Positions 35,946 to 44,661 of a stretch of 64,000 nt of DNA are shown piece by piece (the first letter of the stretch is position 1; every line of letters starts with the position of its first letter). Under the pieces are notes generated by a model that was not told where the DNA came from, made no database searches, and worked only from the letters and a program-made list of their open reading frames with translations. This DNA comes from an uncultured Rhodobacterales bacterium (GTDB lineage: Bacteria; Pseudomonadota; Alphaproteobacteria; Rhodobacterales; Rhodobacteraceae), in contig CAIMWI010000075.1 in NCBI GenBank assembly GCA_903845215.1, positions 62,001 to 126,000 on the forward strand. The letters run 5' to 3'. Both the position numbers and the translations under genes were made by a program.

Positions 35946-36740
35946 TTAGCCGATCTTGTAGCTAGACGCCGTCACCCCGCCAAAAACATTGGCGTCGTGA
36001 TAGACCCTCACAGCCACCTCATCCTCTGCGGCGCCCAAGGCGGCAAACAGCGGCACAAGGTGGTCTTCCTGCGCGTGGCAGGTGCGGGCATAGGGTGCGC
36101 TTTCCCAGTTCATAAGGGCTTGGGTGCGTGCCTGACCTGTCTTGGCCATAGCATCGTCCAACCACGCATCAAAGGCGGCCGAGGGCACCTTGGCCCCCGG
36201 CCCGAACAGGCGCAGGTTGTGGTAGCTTAGACCCGATCCCACGATCAAAACCCCCTCATCGCGCAAAGGGGCCAGCGCGCGGCCAAGGGCGAAATGGGCC
36301 GCCGGATCGTAGCCGTGTTGCAACGAGACTTGGTAAATCGGCACATCGGCCTTGGGATACATAACATAGGCGGGGGCGAAGGTGCCGTGATCAAAGCCGC
36401 GTTTGGCATCTACGCTCACGGGCAGGCCCGCCGATTTGATAAGCTCTGCCGTGCGCTGGGCGATCTGCGGGGCACCGGGGGCGGGGTAGACGATCTGATA
36501 GGTTTCAGGCGGAAAGCCGCCGTAATCATACAGCATCCCGGGGGCGGGCGATGTCATGACAGCAAAGTTGTCCGCCTCCCAATGGCCCGAGATCATGCAG
36601 ATGGCTTTGGGTACCGTGCCAATCTCGGACGGCATCCGCGCCAGCGACACCTCAAGGCTGGGCAGCATCTGGCGCATATTGGGGATCCAAGGCCAAGGCC
36701 CGCCGCCGTGCGAGATGAAATAGGTGGGAAGTCGGGCCAT
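35946..36740 (-). CDS. LigB/DODA-type extradiol ring-cleavage dioxygenase family protein
   Basis: A 264-residue class-III extradiol dioxygenase. FISHGGGPWPWI, ISGHWE and FDHGTFAPAYVMYP hold the expected metal-ligand His residues, and VLIVGSGLSYHNLR is a family motif. The YgiD-type members act on DOPA or similar catechols; the substrate here is unknown. AAAGGAG precedes the ATG. It is convergent with the MoeB-like gene and not in an aromatic-degradation cluster. Confidence 0.86.
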   Translation of the reverse strand: MARLPTYFISHGGGPWPWIPNMRQMLPSLEVSLARMPSEIGTVPKAICMISGHWEADNFAVMTSPAPGMLYDYGGFPPETYQIVYPAPGAPQIAQRTAELIKSAGLPVSVDAKRGFDHGTFAPAYVMYPKADVPIYQVSLQHGYDPAAHFALGRALAPLRDEGVLIVGSGLSYHNLRLFGPGAKVPSAAFDAWLDDAMAKTGQARTQALMNWESAPYARTCHAQEDHLVPLFAALGAAEDEVAVRVYHDANVFGGVTASSYKIG

Positions 36741-36817
36741 GGGGGACTCCTTTCAAGCTATGGCATAAATGGCCCTGCGTGTGGCCACGCACAAGGTGCA
36801 GCCTTGCAACCTAACTG

Positions 36818-36829
36818 TGCAGCGCTGCA
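36818..36829. promoter_or_regulatory. Perfect 12-bp palindrome upstream of the amino-acid ABC genes
   Basis: TGCAGCGCTGCA, located 69 bases before the binding-protein ATG, in a region with further TGCA and TTGCAA repeats. It may be an operator; no regulator is encoded next to it. Confidence 0.3.
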
Positions 36830-36897
36830 GAGGGCTTGCCCCCGCCCCCGTGAAGCGGCCATAGTCGCTCATCGCTTCGTGACAGGGAGATCACAGA

Positions 36898-37683
36898 ATG
36901 AAACTTGCATCCCTTTTGGCCGGCCTTGCGCTGACCACCTTTGCCACCGATGCCATGGCCGACGCCTTGCCCGATATGGCAGGCAAAGAGATTACCATCG
37001 TGACCGAAAACGCCTATCCGCCCTTGCAGTTCCTTGACAAGGACGGCGTGGCCATCGGCTGGGAATATGACGCCATCGCCGAAATGGCCAAGCGGCTGAA
37101 CATGACGGTGAAATACGAGACGATTTCATGGGATGCCATGATCCCCGCCGTCTCGGAAGGCCAGTTTGACATGGGCATGACGGGCATCACCATCACAGAC
37201 GAGCGCAAGGGCATGGTCGACTTTTCCGACGCTTACATGCGCTCGCAAAGCGTTATGATGGTGCGCGGCGATGAAAGCCGCTTTGGCGACGCCAAGTCTT
37301 TCGCTGCAGACGACACACTGCTGATCGGCGCGCAGGCGGGTACGACACCCTTCTACACCGCCGTCTACGAAGTGCTGGACGGCAACGAAGCCAACCCGCG
37401 AATCAAGCTTTTCGAAACCTTTGGCACCAGTGTCGAGGCGTTAAAGGCGGGCGATGTGGATATGGTGCTGACCGATATGACGGCGGGTCAGGGCTATGTT
37501 GCAGCCTCCGAAGGCAAACTGAAGCTGGTGGGCGAGCCTTTGGGCACGGAAGATTTCGGCTTTATCTTCCCCAAAGGGTCAGACCTTGCTGCGCCGATGA
37601 ATGCGGCGATTGCGGCACTTATTGCGGACGGCACCTTGGACGCGCTGAACAAGAAGTGGTTTCTTGACTACAAGATGAACTGA
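36898..37683 (+). CDS. Amino-acid ABC transporter substrate-binding protein
   Basis: A 261-residue periplasmic binding protein of SBP family 3. A signal peptide (MKLASLLAGLALTTFATDAMA) precedes EITIVTENAYPPLQFLDKDG and GWEYDAIAEMAKRLN, with MTGITITDERKGMVDFSDAY as the family signature. It captures a polar amino acid or similar solute for the adjacent permease. ACAGGGAG lies upstream of the ATG. Confidence 0.93.
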   Translation: MKLASLLAGLALTTFATDAMADALPDMAGKEITIVTENAYPPLQFLDKDGVAIGWEYDAIAEMAKRLNMTVKYETISWDAMIPAVSEGQFDMGMTGITITDERKGMVDFSDAYMRSQSVMMVRGDESRFGDAKSFAADDTLLIGAQAGTTPFYTAVYEVLDGNEANPRIKLFETFGTSVEALKAGDVDMVLTDMTAGQGYVAASEGKLKLVGEPLGTEDFGFIFPKGSDLAAPMNAAIAALIADGTLDALNKKWFLDYKMN

Positions 37684-37684
37684 C

Positions 37685-38473
37685 TTGGCGCAGAAGAAAG
37701 ACGAGGACTTCCCTTGGTGGCTGGTGATCCTAGGGGTCACCGGCCTTTGGATGGGGTACGAGGTTTGGGCCTCGTCCATCTATGCCCAAGTGATGACGAC
37801 TTTGGTCAAGGGCATTCAGGTCACGGTGGCGGTGACGCTGGTGGCCTATGGGGCGGCTTGCGCCTTGGGGCTTGGCTTGGCCGTGGCGGGGCTGTCGCGC
37901 TATGTCGTGCTGCGGCAAGCGGCGCGGATCTGGATCGAGGTGATCCGCGGCGTGCCGATGATGGTGTTGCTGCTGTATGTGGCCTTTGTTGTCGCCCCCG
38001 CCATGGTTTACGCATGGAACTGGGCCGCTGGCTGGCTGGGGGCCGACCCCATCAGCGCGCGTGACTTTCCCCTGATCGCGCGGGCAGTCTTGGCGCTGAC
38101 CTTGGCCTATTCAGCCTTTCTGGCCGAGATTTTCCGTGCGGGCCTGCAAGCCGTTGACAAGGGCCAGATCGAAGCTGCCATGTCGCTGGGCCTGTCAGGC
38201 TGGCAAAGGTTTCGCCACATCGTCTTTCCGCAAGCCTTTCGCATGATCTTGCCGCCCTTGGGCAATGATTTTGTGGCGATGGTGAAAGATTCCTCGCTGG
38301 TGTCGATCTTGGGCGTGGCGGATATCACGCAACTGGGCAAGGTGCAGGCGGCCGGGAATTTTCGCTATTTTGAAACCTATAACATGGTGGCTCTGCTATA
38401 CCTTGTCATGACGATCAGCCTAAGCCTTGGCTTGCGCCGGATCGAGGCGCGGTTGAAACTGCACACCAAATAG
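37685..38473 (+). CDS. Amino-acid ABC transporter permease (HisM/GlnP type)
   Basis: A 262-residue inner-membrane permease. The His/Glu/Gln family motif IEVIRGVPMMVLLLYVAF and the EAA loop AAMSLGLSGWQRFRHIVFPQA are present. The start is TTG at 37685, one base after the binding-protein stop. No ATPase gene follows, so the transporter must borrow one encoded elsewhere. Its TAG stop lies within the hairpin arm of repeat copy 4. Confidence 0.9.
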   Translation: MAQKKDEDFPWWLVILGVTGLWMGYEVWASSIYAQVMTTLVKGIQVTVAVTLVAYGAACALGLGLAVAGLSRYVVLRQAARIWIEVIRGVPMMVLLLYVAFVVAPAMVYAWNWAAGWLGADPISARDFPLIARAVLALTLAYSAFLAEIFRAGLQAVDKGQIEAAMSLGLSGWQRFRHIVFPQAFRMILPPLGNDFVAMVKDSSLVSILGVADITQLGKVQAAGNFRYFETYNMVALLYLVMTISLSLGLRRIEARLKLHTK

Positions 38474-38517
38474 GGGGCCAGCCCCCTAACCCCCGGGATA
38501 TTTGGGCACATATGAAA
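38471..38517 (-). repeat. Dispersed intergenic element, copy 4, hairpin overlapping a stop codon
   Basis: On the minus strand, TTTCATATGTGCCCAAATAT (38517 to 38498) and CCCGGGGGT precede a hairpin TAGGGGG-ctgg-CCCCCTA (38488-38471). The last three bases of that hairpin are the TAG stop of the permease on the plus strand. The core belongs to the same ATGTGCCC subfamily as copy 6. Confidence 0.7.
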
Positions 38518-38526
38518 GGCATAAAG

Positions 38527-40545
38527 ATGAGCAATCCTTTGTTGCAGCTGTGGGATACGCCTTTCGGCCTTCCGCCCTTTGGGCAGATCGTCGATGCCGA
38601 ATTCGCCCCCGCCTTTGATGTGGCCTTGGCCGAGGCGCGCGCGCGCGTGGCAGAGATTGCGCATGATCCGGCAGAGCCGAGTTTTGCCAATGTGATTGAG
38701 GCCTTGGAGTTGAGCGAAGAGACGCTCTCGCGGGTCAGCGGGGTGTTTTACAACCTGACCGGTGCTGACAGCACCCCCGCGCGCGAGGATTTGCAAAGTG
38801 CCATGGCCCCGAAGCTGTCGGCCTATGCGTCCGAGATCACCAACAACCGCGCCTTGTTTGGCCGGATCGAGGCCCTTTGGCAGGCGCGTGACACGCTGGG
38901 GTTAGAGCCCGAGCAGGCGCGGGTTTTGGATCTGTATCGGCGCATGTTTGTACGGTCGGGCGCTTTGCTGGAGGGGGCGGCGTCAGCCCGCCTGACGGAT
39001 GTGAAATCGCGCCTTGCCGTCTTGGGCACGCAGTTCAGCCAGAACCTGTTGGCTGATGAGCGTGCCTGGGTGATGCCCTTGGCCGAGGCGGATTTGGCTG
39101 GTCTGCCCGCCTTTGTCATCGCCGCAGCGCGGGCGGCGGGCGCGGAAAAGGGGGCGGGCGGACCGGTGGTCACGCTGTCACGGTCCATCATCGTGCCGTT
39201 CTTGCAATTCTCGCCCCGCCGCGATCTGCGGCAAAGGGCCTATGAGGCGTGGGTGCAGCGCGGGGCCAATGGCGGGGCGACAGACAACCGCGCCATTGCT
39301 GCCGAAACCCTGCGGCTGCGCGAAGAGCGCGCCAAACTTCTGGGCTACGCGAGTTTCGCCGATTACAAGCTGGAACCGGAAATGGCCAAAACCCCCGCCC
39401 GTGTGCGCGATTTGTTGATGCGCGTTTGGGAACCGGCCAAGCGCAAGGCGCTGGGCGACAGTGCTGTGCTGGAAGCCATGCTGCACGTAGACGGCATCAC
39501 AGGCCCGCTAGAGGCATGGGATTGGCGCTATTATTCCGAAAAGCGCCGCTTGGCTGAGCATGATTTGGACGAGGCGGTCTTGAAGCCCTACCTTGGGCTA
39601 GAGGCGATGCTGAGCGCGATGTTTGACTGTGCCACGCGCCTGTTCGGGCTGGAATTTGCCCCGTTAGATGTGCCGCTTTACCACCCTGATTGCCGCGCTT
39701 GGGAGGTGACACGGCAGGGCCGCCACATCGCCGTCTTTGTCGGCGATTACTATGCGCGGGGATCAAAACGCTCTGGCGCGTGGTGTTCGGATATCCGCGC
39801 GCAGCGGCGTTTGGGGGGCGTTCAGCGGCCGATCGTGGTGAATGTGTGCAACTTTGCCAAGGGCGATCCGTGCCTGCTGTGTTACGACGATGCGCGCACG
39901 CTGTTTCACGAATTCGGCCATGCCTTGCATCAGATGCTGTCGGATGTGACCTATGGCTTCATCTCGGGCACCAGTGTGGCGCGCGATTTTGTCGAACTGC
40001 CCAGCCAGCTTTACGAACACTGGCTGGACGTGCCCGAGGTCTTGGAAAAGCACGCCCGCCATTACCAGACGGGTGCGCCCATGCCTGCCGATCTGCTGCA
40101 CCGCTTGCTTGCGGCGGGCACCTATGATCAGGGCTTTGCCACGGTGGAGTTTGTGTCTTCGGCCATGGTCGATCTGGCGTTTCACGAGGGGGCGGCCCCC
40201 GCCGATCCGATGCAAAAACAGGCCGAGGTTTTGGCAGGCCTTGGCATGCCCCGCGCCATCAGAATGCGTCACGCCACCCCGCATTTCGCCCATGCGATGT
40301 CGGGCGATGGGTATAGCTCGGGCTATTACAGCTATATGTGGTCAGAGGTGATGGACGCCGACGCCTTTGCCGCCTTTGAAGAAACCGGCGATCCGTTTGA
40401 CCCCGCCACCGCCGCGCGGCTGGAAAAGTTCATCCTGTCGGCGGGCGGGTCTGAGGAGGCCGAGGTACTATACACCCACTTTCGCGGCAAGATGCCGGGG
40501 GTGGAACCTTTGCTGAAAGGCCGCGGGTTGTTAGAGGCCGTCTAA
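38527..40545 (+). CDS. M3-family oligopeptidase (OpdA/Dcp type)
   Basis: A 672-residue zinc metallopeptidase of family M3 that degrades short peptides in the cytosol. The zinc motif HEFGHALH is in DARTLFHEFGHALHQML around residue 460. GYSSGYYSYMWSEVMDADAF is the C-terminal signature. The track begins at 38512; the ATG at 38527 (MSNPLLQLWDTPFGLPPF) has AAGG seven bases upstream and fits the family. Confidence 0.92.
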   Translation: MSNPLLQLWDTPFGLPPFGQIVDAEFAPAFDVALAEARARVAEIAHDPAEPSFANVIEALELSEETLSRVSGVFYNLTGADSTPAREDLQSAMAPKLSAYASEITNNRALFGRIEALWQARDTLGLEPEQARVLDLYRRMFVRSGALLEGAASARLTDVKSRLAVLGTQFSQNLLADERAWVMPLAEADLAGLPAFVIAAARAAGAEKGAGGPVVTLSRSIIVPFLQFSPRRDLRQRAYEAWVQRGANGGATDNRAIAAETLRLREERAKLLGYASFADYKLEPEMAKTPARVRDLLMRVWEPAKRKALGDSAVLEAMLHVDGITGPLEAWDWRYYSEKRRLAEHDLDEAVLKPYLGLEAMLSAMFDCATRLFGLEFAPLDVPLYHPDCRAWEVTRQGRHIAVFVGDYYARGSKRSGAWCSDIRAQRRLGGVQRPIVVNVCNFAKGDPCLLCYDDARTLFHEFGHALHQMLSDVTYGFISGTSVARDFVELPSQLYEHWLDVPEVLEKHARHYQTGAPMPADLLHRLLAAGTYDQGFATVEFVSSAMVDLAFHEGAAPADPMQKQAEVLAGLGMPRAIRMRHATPHFAHAMSGDGYSSGYYSYMWSEVMDADAFAAFEETGDPFDPATAARLEKFILSAGGSEEAEVLYTHFRGKMPGVEPLLKGRGLLEAV

Positions 40546-40567
40546 GGCTGCGCCTGTCTTTGCGTCA

Positions 40568-40590
40568 TGCGTTGCAGGGCCTGCAACGCA
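40568..40590. promoter_or_regulatory. 23-base perfect palindrome upstream of the SDR gene
   Basis: Arms TGCGTTGCAGG and CCTGCAACGCA are perfect reverse complements around one central G. It lies 22 bases after the M3 peptidase stop and 15 bases before the SDR ATG. No T-run follows, so an operator is at least as likely as a terminator. Confidence 0.5.
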
Positions 40591-40605
40591 CTTTAGGGGG
40601 TTGGT

Positions 40606-41349
40606 ATGCAAATCACAGGGTTGGCCGCCTTGGTCACGGGCGGCGGGTCGGGCTTGGGGTTGGCCACAGCGCAAGCCTTGGCACGCGCAGGCGCCAAGGT
40701 GGCTGTGCTTGACCGCGATGTGACAGGGTTTGACGGTTTGGGTTTCGCCTGCGATGTGACCGATGACGCTGCGGTTATGGCGGCGATTGTGGGGGCCGAG
40801 GCGGCACACGGGGTGGCCCGCATCGTCGTCAATTGCGCGGGGGTGCCCGGCGGGATGCGTTTGGTGGGGCGCGACGGGCCGGTGGACATGGCGCGCTTTG
40901 CCCAAGTGATCAACGTCAACCTTTTGGGCACAGTGTCGGTGATGACCAAGGCTGCCGCACGGATGATGACCGCAGAGGTTTTGGACGAGGACGGCGCGCG
41001 CGGAATCGTGATCAACACCGCCTCGATCACCGCTTATGAGGGGCAGGTGGGGCAGGGGGCCTATGTCGCCTCTAAAGGGGCCATCGTTGCGCTAACCTTG
41101 CAGGCAGCGCGAGAGTTTGCCCCAAAAGGCGTGCGGGTTATGGCGATAGCCCCTGGCCTGTTTGCCACGCCCATGGCCAGCGAGGTGCCGCCCGAAGTGG
41201 TCGATTCCATCACCAGCGACGCGATCTTTCCGCACCGTTTCGGGCGGCCAGAGGATTTCGCGCACATGGTCCTGTCGATCATCACCAACCCGATGCTGAA
41301 CGGCGAGGTGATCCGCTTGGATGCTGGTGTTCGGTTGCGCGCACGTTAG
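40606..41349 (+). CDS. Short-chain dehydrogenase (3-hydroxyacyl-CoA dehydrogenase type II-like)
   Basis: A 247-residue SDR. The cofactor motif TGGGSGLGLATAQAL at the N-terminus, NCAG, the catalytic Ser in NTASITAYEG and the YVASKGAI Tyr-Lys pair are intact. The overall sequence resembles the HSD17B10 group, which oxidises 3-hydroxyacyl-CoA, fitting the acyl-CoA synthetase that follows. Substrate is inferred only. Confidence 0.87.
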   Translation: MQITGLAALVTGGGSGLGLATAQALARAGAKVAVLDRDVTGFDGLGFACDVTDDAAVMAAIVGAEAAHGVARIVVNCAGVPGGMRLVGRDGPVDMARFAQVINVNLLGTVSVMTKAAARMMTAEVLDEDGARGIVINTASITAYEGQVGQGAYVASKGAIVALTLQAAREFAPKGVRVMAIAPGLFATPMASEVPPEVVDSITSDAIFPHRFGRPEDFAHMVLSIITNPMLNGEVIRLDAGVRLRAR

Positions 41350-41476
41350 GGCCTTGTTGACGTTGTAGACCCCCCCGAATTTCGGGCCGCCTGACATCGC
41401 CGCGATCGGTCTGTTTTCCTTATATGGACCTAGGGCAAAGCGCTGCTAAGGTGGGCGCAAATCTTGGGGGGATGGG

Positions 41477-43063
41477 ATGGATTATCCGCTGGTCATCGGG
41501 GAACTGCTGAAAACCGGCCTGCGCGCCAATCCGTACCAGAGAATCAGCGATGCGGGCGGGGCAGAGCTGACCTATGCCCAGTTCGGCGCAAGGGTGCATC
41601 GGCTGGGGTCCGCTTTGGCACGCTTGGGGCTCGGCGAGGGGGCTGTGGTGGCCGTGATGGATTACGACAGCCACCGCTATCTGGAATGCTTCTTTGCCAT
41701 TCCCATGCTGGGGGCCACGCTGCACACCGTCAACGTGCGCCTGTCGCCGGAACAGGTGCTTTACACCATCACCCATGCCCAAGATGATGCGATCTTGGTG
41801 CATGAAGATTTCCTGCCGCTGCTTTTGCCCCTTTTGCCACGCATCACGCGGCCCGTGCATCTGATCTTGCTGTCAGACAAGCCCGCCACCCCGCCACAGG
41901 GCTTTGCGGGGGCCTACGAGGCGCTTTTGGCGGCAGGCGATCCGGCCTTTGTCTTTCCCACCTTCCCCGAAACCACCCGCGCCACGCTGTTTTATACCAC
42001 AGGCACCACGGGCGATCCCAAGGGCGTGACCTATTCGCACCGCCAGTTGGTGCTGCACACTTTGGGCGTTATCGCCTGCTTTGCACCCATTCCGGGGCGG
42101 GGCGGGATCAAGGCCGATGATGTTTATATGCCGCTGACCCCGCTGTTTCATGTGCATGGCTGGGGGTTTCCGCTGATTGCGACCATGCTGGGGATGCGCC
42201 AAGTCTACCCCGGGCGGTACGAGCCGCAAAAGCTGCTGCATCTGATTGCCACCCACGGCGTCACCTTCTCGCACTGTGTTCCGGCTGTTTTGGGCATGGT
42301 GCTGGGGGCTGCGGGGTCAGAGGCTGTCAATTTGGCGGGGTGGAAGGTGATCATAGGCGGATCGGCCCTGCCCGAAGGGCTGGCGCGTGCCGCCCTGATG
42401 CGGGGCATTGATATTCACGCAGGCTACGGCATGTCAGAAACCTGCCCCGTGCTGACCATCGCCGACATGGCCGCAACGCAAGGAACCGAAGACACCACCT
42501 TCATCCGCATCGCCACGGGCAAACCGATCCCCTTGGTCGACCTGCGCGTGGTGGATCCCGACATGAACGACCTTCCCCACGATGGCATCGCAACCGGAGA
42601 GGTCGTGGCCCGCGCCCCTTGGTTGACCGACGGCTATTCACACAACCCCATAGGCACGGCCGATCTGTGGCGCGGTGGGTGGCTGCATACGGGCGATGTG
42701 GGCAATATTTCCCCCGACGGCACCTTGCGCATCACCGACCGGCTGAAAGACGTGATCAAATCGGGGGGCGAGTGGATATCCTCGCTGGAACTGGAAAGCC
42801 TGATCTCGGCCGTGGCGGGCGTGGCAGAGGTGGCCGTGGTGGGTGTGCCTGATCCGGTGTGGGGCGAGCGGCCCGTGGTGCTGGTGGTGGCACAGCACGA
42901 TGTGGGCAAGGCAGTACAGGCGGCCGTGCAATCGGCCATAGCCGCAGGGCGATTGTCAAAATGGGCAGCGCCAGATCGTGTTTTGCGGGTCGCGGCGATC
43001 CCGAAGACTTCGGTGGGCAAGATCGACAAGAAAGCCATCCGCGCCAGGCTGGCCCAAGCATGA
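41477..43063 (+). CDS. Fatty-acyl-CoA synthetase (AMP-forming)
   Basis: A 528-residue ANL-superfamily ligase activating a fatty acid to its CoA thioester. The P-loop-like AMP motif YTTGTTGDPKGVTYSHRQL, YGMSET, the hinge region ITDRLKDVIKSGGEWISS and the late catalytic Lys in TSVGKIDKKAIR are present. The closest types are medium/long-chain AlkK-like ligases. Its TGA overlaps the ATG of a 62-codon ORF. Confidence 0.92.
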   Translation: MDYPLVIGELLKTGLRANPYQRISDAGGAELTYAQFGARVHRLGSALARLGLGEGAVVAVMDYDSHRYLECFFAIPMLGATLHTVNVRLSPEQVLYTITHAQDDAILVHEDFLPLLLPLLPRITRPVHLILLSDKPATPPQGFAGAYEALLAAGDPAFVFPTFPETTRATLFYTTGTTGDPKGVTYSHRQLVLHTLGVIACFAPIPGRGGIKADDVYMPLTPLFHVHGWGFPLIATMLGMRQVYPGRYEPQKLLHLIATHGVTFSHCVPAVLGMVLGAAGSEAVNLAGWKVIIGGSALPEGLARAALMRGIDIHAGYGMSETCPVLTIADMAATQGTEDTTFIRIATGKPIPLVDLRVVDPDMNDLPHDGIATGEVVARAPWLTDGYSHNPIGTADLWRGGWLHTGDVGNISPDGTLRITDRLKDVIKSGGEWISSLELESLISAVAGVAEVAVVGVPDPVWGERPVVLVVAQHDVGKAVQAAVQSAIAAGRLSKWAAPDRVLRVAAIPKTSVGKIDKKAIRARLAQA

Positions 43064-43248
43064 CGCCTTCGCAGTTGCAGGGCTTTGAAGGTCGATTTGC
43101 TATGTGCACAAGACGTCACCGACCTCGTTTCGCCGTACAGACCTTGGCACAAGGCCCGTGGGCCGGTGCGACCTTCGCGCCGGGTTCACATATCTTTGGC
43201 AAGGATCAGGCGCGCAACCCTCACCTCTTTTCGGCGGTTGACGCATGA
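43060..43248 (+). CDS. Candidate 62-residue small protein tiled between two genes
   Basis: An ORF whose ATG overlaps the acyl-CoA synthetase stop (ATGA at 43060) and whose TGA overlaps the start of the DUF2182 gene (ATGA at 43245). It encodes 62 residues beginning MTPSQLQGFEGRF, without a signal peptide, membrane helix or recognisable domain. The exact tiling suggests a translated link, but composition is unremarkable and I know no homologue. It could equally be an untranslated spacer. Confidence 0.3.
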   Translation: MTPSQLQGFEGRFAMCTRRHRPRFAVQTLAQGPWAGATFAPGSHIFGKDQARNPHLFSAVDA

Positions 43249-43997
43249 CAGGTCAGGTGAGTTTGACCCGCCAAGGCGCGCTGTGGCTGGGCTTTTTTGC
43301 GCTGATCTTGCTGGCTTGGGCGGCGATCTTTGTGCAGGTGGCACAGGCACCTGTTGGCATTTGGGGGGTGCTTTGCACCTCGGCGGCAGGGGCGGGGGTG
43401 TTTGAACTGTGGGGCATGTGGGCGCTGATGGTGGCGGCTATGATGCTGCCCACCTTTGTGCCCGCCTTGCGCACCTTTTTGAACATGGGCGTCGCAGGGG
43501 CCACGCGCCCGGTTGAGGCGGGGGCGCTGGTGGCAGGTTATGCACTGATCTGGGTCATCGGCGCGGGTTTGGGGGCTTGGGCGCAATGGGCGCTGGCGCG
43601 GGTGGGGATGCTGGCGCCGGATGGATCAAGCCTGTCGGTCTGGCTGACAGTGGCGCTGCTTTTGGCGGCTGGGCTGTACCAGCTTTCGATCCTGAAAGCC
43701 GCCTGTCTGGCCAAATGCCGGATGCCGCTCACCTATTTCATGGGCCGCTGGGCCCCCGGGATGCGCCGCGCCTTTGTCATGGGGGCGGAACTGGGGGCGA
43801 TCTGCTTTGGCTGCTGCTGGGCGCTGATGGCCTTGGCCTTTGTCGGCGGCACGATGAGCCTGCTGTGGATGGGACTTGCAACCTTGTTCATGGTGCTGGA
43901 AAAACTGCCCCAAATCGGCCGCCCCTTAACACGGCCTGCGGGATATGCCTTGATCGGGGCGGGGGCTGTGCTGGCCTTGCGCACTGTGTTGACCTGA
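43245..43997 (+). CDS. DUF2182 polytopic membrane protein
   Basis: A 250-residue protein with about six to seven hydrophobic segments. Conserved-looking features are WALMVAAMMLPTFVP, the Cys-containing ILKAACLAKCRMPLTYFM and the ELGAICFGCCWALM helix, consistent with metal or redox chemistry in the membrane. It is paired with a DUF1326 gene 12 bases downstream, a pairing I recall from other genomes. Function is unknown. Confidence 0.85.
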   Translation: MTGQVSLTRQGALWLGFFALILLAWAAIFVQVAQAPVGIWGVLCTSAAGAGVFELWGMWALMVAAMMLPTFVPALRTFLNMGVAGATRPVEAGALVAGYALIWVIGAGLGAWAQWALARVGMLAPDGSSLSVWLTVALLLAAGLYQLSILKAACLAKCRMPLTYFMGRWAPGMRRAFVMGAELGAICFGCCWALMALAFVGGTMSLLWMGLATLFMVLEKLPQIGRPLTRPAGYALIGAGAVLALRTVLT

Positions 43998-44009
43998 AAG
44001 GACAAAACG

Positions 44010-44633
44010 ATGTCGACCACTTTGCCAAACTGGGTCATCAAGGGCGAGTTGATCCTCAACTGCAACTGTACGGTCTTTTGCCCCTGCGTGATCAGCTTGG
44101 GCAAGCACCCGCCGACCGAGGGCTATTGTCAGGCTTGGGTCGGCATTCGCATTGATACGGGCCATTACGATGGCCATGATCTGGGCGGGCTGAACGTGGG
44201 CCTGCTGATGGACATTCCAGGCAACATGGGCCGTGGCAATTGGAAAGCTGCGGCCTATATCGACGAACGGGCATCAGAGGCCGCTTATGACGGGTTAATC
44301 CGCATCTTTTCTGGCAAGGCGCGCGGGTCGACCGGGTTGTTTGCCGTGATGGTGTCGGAATTCTTGGGTGCAGAGCGTTCGCCCGTGCACTATGTGACCG
44401 AGGGCAAAACCCGCCGCCTGTCGGTGGGCAAGAAAATACAAGGTGAGGTGACGCCGATCACCGGCACCGATCCTGACCGCGAGGTGGTGGTGTCGAACAC
44501 CGGCTACTGGATGGGCCCTGATGTGACGATCGCCCAAGCGGGCAAGGGCCGCGTGCGCGCCTATGGGCGCGTGTGGGATTTTGACGGGCGCTCTGCCGAG
44601 ATTTGCCAGATCGACTGGCACGGCCCCAACTGA
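44010..44633 (+). CDS. DUF1326 cysteine-motif protein
   Basis: A 207-residue soluble protein starting with the hallmark LNCNCTVFCPC cluster (residues 16-26). The body continues with the family segments GNWKAAAYIDE and SEFLGAERSP. It follows the DUF2182 membrane protein closely and may work with it. A role in metal handling is a guess from the Cys cluster. AAAGG lies upstream of the ATG. Confidence 0.85.
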   Translation: MSTTLPNWVIKGELILNCNCTVFCPCVISLGKHPPTEGYCQAWVGIRIDTGHYDGHDLGGLNVGLLMDIPGNMGRGNWKAAAYIDERASEAAYDGLIRIFSGKARGSTGLFAVMVSEFLGAERSPVHYVTEGKTRRLSVGKKIQGEVTPITGTDPDREVVVSNTGYWMGPDVTIAQAGKGRVRAYGRVWDFDGRSAEICQIDWHGPN

Positions 44634-44661
44634 TCGGGCCGTATTCACGAAAGGAAAGACG

